Shown: in pieces, positions 59,412-64,000 of the stretch
How positions within the stretch are numbered: position 1 is the first letter of the stretch
Layout of the letters: each line of letters begins with the position of its first letter
NCBI GenBank assembly: GCA_013399305.1
Contig: VXAI01000009.1
Span: 1,872,711 to 1,936,710 of the forward strand
Origin: Rostratula benghalensis
Taxonomy: Eukaryota; Chordata; Aves; Charadriiformes; Rostratulidae
Length of the DNA stretch: 64,000 nt
Direction: 5' to 3'
The notes under the pieces: model-generated
Database searches by the model: none
What the model was told of the DNA's origin: nothing
The model's input: the letters and a program-made list of their open reading frames with translations, nothing else
Position numbers and translations under genes: made by a program

Positions 59412-59600
59412 TTTGTGCAGAATAACTCTGATGATGTAAGAAACATCTCAGTGCTCCCCGAGGGCTTTGTTGAGGGATGGGGCCCTGCTGCATTGGGTGG
59501 TATTTAACCTCAGCAATAGGTGCAGCAGACTCCGGCCATGACTTACTGCCCTCTCTGCCACCAACAGACCCAAAGATCATGCCTGCATTTGCAACTGCAA
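59412..59600 (-). other. Exon-like segment, minus strand (possible lncRNA terminal exon)
   Basis: Read on minus, TTTTGCAG precedes this segment. Joined to the exon-like segment at 59685-59789, the frame meets a stop after about 14 codons. A TTTATT (AATAAA on minus) lies near 59147-59153 and could end such a transcript. A possible donor (AAG then GTATCC) lies at its low end. No protein family is recognised. Confidence 0.2.
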
Positions 59601-59684
59601 AATGCCTGGGTTAAGCCTATTAAGAAAATACCCCACACTGTGAGTATACCAAAAATTCACTGACCACAGGGATCAATATTTTAC

Positions 59685-59789
59685 CTTTGTTTGCGACTCA
59701 CGTGAAAACAACAAGAGTTGAATGCATCCAGCAGCTGCAGAACCAGGAACCTCCTGTCCCGGTGGTTACAGAACTCCTTTGAAAGCATC
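59685..59789 (-). other. Exon-like segment, minus strand (105 nt)
   Basis: On minus, a long pyrimidine tract ending TGTGTTTCAG precedes it and GTAAAA follows AAAG at its end. The 105-base length is 35 codons exactly, with one frame open throughout, reading MLSKEFCNHRDRRFLVLQLL and onward to VSRKQ. GC content is higher than its flanks. The family is unknown, and it may equally be a non-coding exon. Confidence 0.3.
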
Positions 59790-59860
59790 CTGAAACACAA
59801 CAGAGCTGGAATGAAAGAAAAATGAAATGCATTGTGAAAAATCATCTGTGTACCTCTTCC

Positions 59861-59894
59861 TTTTCTTTCTTTCTTTCTTTTTTTTTTTTTTTTT
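59861..59894. repeat. (TTTC)n plus poly-T
   Basis: Four TTTC units run into about 17 T. A simple repeat. Confidence 0.85.
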
Positions 59895-62870
59895 GACTGA
59901 AGTATGTTATTTATAAGTATGTTATTAAAAACTGAGCATAGCACTTTACAGCCAGTAAAAGACAATAGACCAAATGTTACTGTTACCCACAGCTGGAGCG
60001 GATTGATAAAACCAGCACATTGTCTTTGCTCACATAGTTTAAAGTCTAAATAAAGATATATGATCAAAAAGAGTAAATTGGCTCAGCAAGGTGGTGGAGA
60101 AAGGGCAAAAGGTGAAAAAAAGCTGTATCAGTAAGTTATAAAATGCGCCATCGGGTAAATAAGGTGGCTTTGCTGGGTGCTGCAGACTTTAAAAAAGTCT
60201 TGTACAGTTTCCTTGCATTACGGAAGTGAAGGATTTTCAAAACAGCGCTTGGAAAGAAAAAGAATTATACTATTCTCCACAAATCTACTCAGTGCATTAA
60301 AAGGAGTCAGTGCTTACTTATATGTTATACTTCCTGCTTTGTACACGTGCCAGTCAATGGAAAAAAAATTTAGAGATTATTGGTATTATGTCATTTTACT
60401 GAACAACTCACTAGCAATCCCTCATTTACACAAATAAATACGTTTTTCACATTTATCTTTTCGACCATAATTTTTTACGAAAATTAGATTTGGGAACCTA
60501 GCGTGTTATTCAAAATCCAAGGAAGGGCTATATGAAAAAATCCCACTTTTTTTTTTTCTCTGACTTCAGCCAAACCCAGAGAGAACAAAGTGGCAGCTTT
60601 GGGGGAAAAAAATAAAAAGAACAAAAAAGCAAGCAAGCAAGCGGCTAAACATATTCCACAAAAAAAACCTCTTCCAATTGCATGATAATGCAGGTAAAAC
60701 TGAGGAAAATTTTTGCTTTTGCATGGTTCCAAGTACATGATTTGGCTAAACATTAGTCATTCCAGTATAAAGTTAGGTGTGAATTTAAAATGGCAACGCT
60801 CTAGTAAAATAATTCCATGTGCTCTACATGTTCCAGAATAACAATAGTCACATGTGGAATTATTTGGTGATGGATATAGCCAAAGAGATATTTTGGAATA
60901 TCTGAATAAATATTTAGAGGTGGCATTGTTAAAAAAAGCAATTCTTGGTGGTTTAAAGACAGGCAGAAATAGGCTAGCACAAGAAAAGAAATCTGTGATA
61001 AAGCAGGGAGCAAGTGAAAAGAAATTAAAATTTGCAAACTGTGGGGAGCTTTGAAGGAGCAGCTGGGGAGTTGCCCCGAGCCTGGGCCGATACTGTGCTT
61101 GGAAATTGTTCTACCCTTGTAAAGCATAGAGACCAAGGGGGTTATTACATTTTGTGTTCTCAATACAACTATTTTTAAAGTTCTATGAATGAGAACCACA
61201 ACCTCCCCAGCTAGGGAACTCCAGCTGTTAAGTGTGTAAGTCAGATTGAAAAAGAAAGCATCTTCTCTTTGCTCCTTTCGGGCAAAATCCACATCAACAA
61301 CCCCTTTGAATGTCACCCATAATCCCATTTTTCTATCTTGAATCGAACCTATACTTTCGGTGATGTGTTAAAAAAACACAAAATATTGCAAAAACAAAAC
61401 AGTGTAAGAATACAACAAGTATTTCCATGGAAGGAAAGTAACCCTTTTCTGATTTCTCAGAATTAATTTCCACCAAAATCTCAATGCCCACTTAGTAGCT
61501 GGTGTCATAAATAATTGTTCTAGTTCCTGCTGATTTTACTGGGAGCAGAATCAGAGACTGGATTTATGGATTTTAAAGAACAGAGCTGGATTCAGAGGTG
61601 AAAACTAAATGAACTGCTCCTCTATATCCTAAGAACATGAAAACATAGTGTCAACCCCGTTACTCGGTGAGGATCTCTTCACTGGAAAATCATCGAGGGA
61701 ATAATGAGTGGGGAAGGGCAAGAGGAGGAGGAAAGGTGAGAAGAAAAGAGAAAGAGGGCAAGAGAGAGCAAAAAGGGAAAGGGAGTCTGCTTTTGATGTC
61801 ACAGTTCTATCAACTCATGCATTTTTCATGGGTGCCTACTAGTGCTAAAATAATGCTATGCTGACAATCCAAGCATGAAGAAAAACCCAGGCGAGTTCCT
61901 AAACATCCTGATACTGGCTTAAAAATAATGAGATTTGCAAAAATTCGAAACTCAGAGCTTTTCTTTCCCTTCTAATTCGTGAGCCTTTCAGGTTTGCATA
62001 TCCAAGCTTTTCAATCAAACTCGAGATTTAGAAATGTAATTATTTTTAAGGAGAGCTGAGGTTCTGATTTAAGCACATCTGCTGAAGAGCTAGGGCTTCA
62101 AACAAAGCTAAGTGTTGCAAAATCTCACTGTAATCATAAGAGCTGGCAACCCTAAATGTCGTAACCATGGCACACTGTACAGTTTTGATGCAAAAGGAAC
62201 TAAAAATTACCAGATGTTAGATACAAATGCATTAACTCAAACTGCATTTGTGCCCTTTGCCACAAAGTAATTAAAAACTGAAAGTGAAGCCAACGGTGAA
62301 ATGAACTGGAAGGACTCAGGAGTTTGGTTTTTTGGTAGCTCAAACTTCTTATTTGGCAAACTTAACTAGAAGAAGCGAGCATTAACACTTCTCACGGCTT
62401 CTGATTAAAACCTGGTCGCTTTTTAAACAAAGTAATTCATGGATTGGACGTAAACATTCTTTTCGGTTTTAGTCACAGAGTGCCGATCGTTGCCTTTACT
62501 TGCAGAGGTAAAGAAAACAACCTATGCACAGGTGCAGGAAAAAGCACGGGACCTTTGTCTGCAGGAACAGCATTTTAAGTTGTAAACTTAAACTATTTAG
62601 ATATCAGCCTGCAGCTATTATTCACCCCTGTAGTTCCTACAATTATTCTATTAGATTTTTCATACGAGTGCTGGATGATGAACTATAATGGTTGTGGACT
62701 TTCTGTGGTTTTATATCTTCAAGCTGGCTAGCAATTTTAGGAATAAAAAAATAACACCCCAATTTTAATTACCAACGGCGCTGTAAATGCATTAGTGTAA
62801 AAAAAAAAGGAAAAAAAGGGGAAAAAGGATTACCCAGTAAAACCATTGTAGTGAGGTTTTTAAGGAACTG
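59895..62870. other. Intergenic, nothing firm
   Basis: AT-rich. A 175-codon minus frame at 60801-61328 has no recognised domain. A possible palindromic-element remnant lies at 61523-61562 and a purine-rich tract at 61720-61790. Confidence 0.5.
61523..61562. mobile_element. Possible palindromic-element remnant
   Basis: TTCCTGCTGATTTTACTGGG then AGCAGAATCAGAGACTGG resembles the CCCATTGACTTCAATGGGAG, CAGAATCAGGCC block of ancient reptilian palindromic repeats. Short, so tentative. Confidence 0.3.
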
Positions 62871-63330
62871 GAAAAAAAAAAAAAAAAAAAGAGAGGCAAT
62901 GTTAAGGGGCCCACGTGCAACTTTTATTTCACTTATACGTAATCTCAATGTCGGCAAAATATGTCTGTCTGCCCCTGTAGGCTCTGACAGCTGTGCACGC
63001 CGCGGCTTTTGGGCTGTAACCGAGGGAGAAACGTTTGTCCCCGGGATCGCGCTGTCAGGCGCCGCAGCCGCTGGTGGAACAGCCGAAGGGGGAACAGCCC
63101 TGCGGGAGCCGCGCCTGCCCTGGCTGCCCGGGCAGGTACCGGGGGCAGCGGATCGCCCCGGCGGCCGGTGGTCTGGGGACCGGGCGGCCGGTGGTCTGCT
63201 CTCCCAGGGGGCTGAGGGTCTCCCAGGGGCTCGGCAGCTCATCGGCGCCGGTGTCGGAAGCGCCGGTAATGCCGGTGGCAGGAGGCGCGGGCGGGCAGCG
63301 CCGCACGCTCGGGCGCCCCTCCGTGCTGTA

Positions 63331-63390
63331 CCGTGCCGTACCGTGCCGTGCCGTGCCGTGCCGTGCCGTGCCGTACCGTACCGTACCGTA
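63331..63390. repeat. (CCGTR)12 pentanucleotide array
   Basis: Twelve perfect 5-base units: CCGTG, CCGTA, six CCGTG, then four CCGTA. Two degenerate units precede it (63321-63330). Every unit carries a CpG. Confidence 0.95.
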
Positions 63391-63400
63391 CCGCCCGCAG

Positions 63401-63420
63401 CCCGACCCGACCCGACCCGA
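63401..63420. repeat. (CCCGA)4 array
   Basis: Four CCCGA units ten bases after the CCGTR array. A second, different pentanucleotide. Confidence 0.95.
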
Positions 63421-63609
63421 CTTCCCCCCTCCTGCCGTCCACCCGCCTGGGCCCACCGCCCCCCGCACGGGAGATCTCCGGCTGATAATTCAAAAATGGA
63501 GGATGCGCCCTCTCAGCCATTAATTAATAATGTAGCTCGCTGTCTTCCTGTGTGACACACGCTGGAAGGCACCGAGCGGCCAATAAAGATGTAGGGGAGA
63601 GCAGGGGAA

Positions 63610-63768
63610 GGCTCCTCCCCGCAGCTCTTCCTGATTGAGGGCTTGAAGAAGTAGATCAAAAACTTCCCAGGAGCCGGGGGGGGCAGAGGAAAGGGGAGAA
63701 AAAAGCGCGGCGAGGGGGACTGCGCGTCGCACCGGCCGAGCAGCCAGGGCAGCCTACGGCCGCACCAG
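63610..63768 (+). other. Probable non-coding first exon of the right-edge gene
   Basis: Downstream of the CCAAT and TATA-like boxes the sequence ends in CGCACCAG followed by GTGGGC, a plausible donor at 63769. No ATG-led frame of any length continues to it. The start coordinate is only an estimate from the box spacing. Confidence 0.35.
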
Positions 63769-63980
63769 GTGGGCAGGAGGGCAGGGAGCCCCCCGGAGCG
63801 GCAGGCCGGAGGCAGGGAGGGAAGGACGGGCGGGCAGCCCCCCGCGGCCGCGCTGTCCGGCGGCGGGCGGGCCGGGGCGAGGCTGGGAGGGCGAGGACCC
63901 CTATTAGGCGGCAGCGTCCAGGCAGGAAGGGAAGGAGGGAGATAAGTGGTCGGCGCTGCCCCTCCTGGGTGTTTGCTTTG

Positions 63981-64000
63981 CGGGGAGGAGGAGGAGGAGG
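63981..64000. repeat. GGA-repeat cut by the window edge
   Basis: (GGA)n purine run at the very end of the window, continuing out of view. Confidence 0.7.

Larger units (their letters stand above)
62900..64000 (+). promoter_or_regulatory. CpG-island promoter at the right edge
   Basis: GC and CpG rise from about 62.98 kb and continue to the edge. There is a CCAAT box (63580-63584) followed by an AATAAAGA TATA-like stretch. The downstream purine-rich leader has a splice donor at 63769. The direction is probably plus. The island also contains the pentanucleotide array. It is the promoter of a gene lying mostly beyond 64 kb. BAZ1A would fit mammalian synteny next to SRP54, but that is inference. 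Confidence 0.6.

Noticed and set aside
63239..63555. Open frames with repeated AVPCR or YRTVP peptides near the right edge
   Set aside because: These are translations of the pentanucleotide array, which stays open in any frame because its unit has no stop codon.

Overview
This window is vertebrate nuclear DNA and most probably from a bird. It shows multi-exon genes with GT-AG introns, CpG-island promoters, and fragments of the CR1 LINE family that dominates avian repeats (about 56.30-56.59 kb, 19.2-19.6 kb, 42.47-42.53 kb). There are no operons, phage genes or CRISPR arrays, and almost all of the many short open frames are chance or shadow frames. The species cannot be fixed from the sequence alone.

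Left part (1-8.8 kb, minus strand): the 5' half of SRP54, the GTPase subunit of the signal recognition particle. Seven coding exons (residues 1-191) can be read exactly. They cover the N domain and the start of the G domain with its P-loop. The gene runs off the left edge. A non-coding first exon lies in a CpG island at about 8.33-9.76 kb.

Centre (9.1-31.95 kb, plus strand): a divergent gene that shares this CpG island. I assembled it as eight exons giving a continuous 301-residue class I SAM-dependent methyltransferase-like protein with a CxxC cluster before the Rossmann fold. All splice phases close, and an AATAAA follows the stop. I cannot assign a symbol and recall no human counterpart, so it may be a lineage-restricted or mammal-lost gene. 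A possible frame-breaking cassette exon lies between exons 3 and 4.

Right part (32-62.9 kb): about 31 kb without a convincing protein-coding gene. It holds CR1 and MIR-like remnants, a decayed palindromic MITE-like element with two probable relatives, simple repeats, a tandem 32-bp duplication, an orphan CpG island (about 55.75-56.1 kb), and an exon-like pair on the minus strand near 59.4-59.8 kb.

Far right (62.9-64 kb): a second promoter-type CpG island with a (CCGTR)n pentanucleotide array, a CCAAT box and a probable non-coding first exon with a donor at 63768. It probably starts a plus-strand gene outside the window. Synteny recalled from mammals would suggest BAZ1A, but no coding sequence here confirms that.

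Functionally, the only relation the sequence supports is the head-to-head pair: SRP54 (secretory targeting) and the unnamed methyltransferase probably share a promoter rich in NRF1-type sites.
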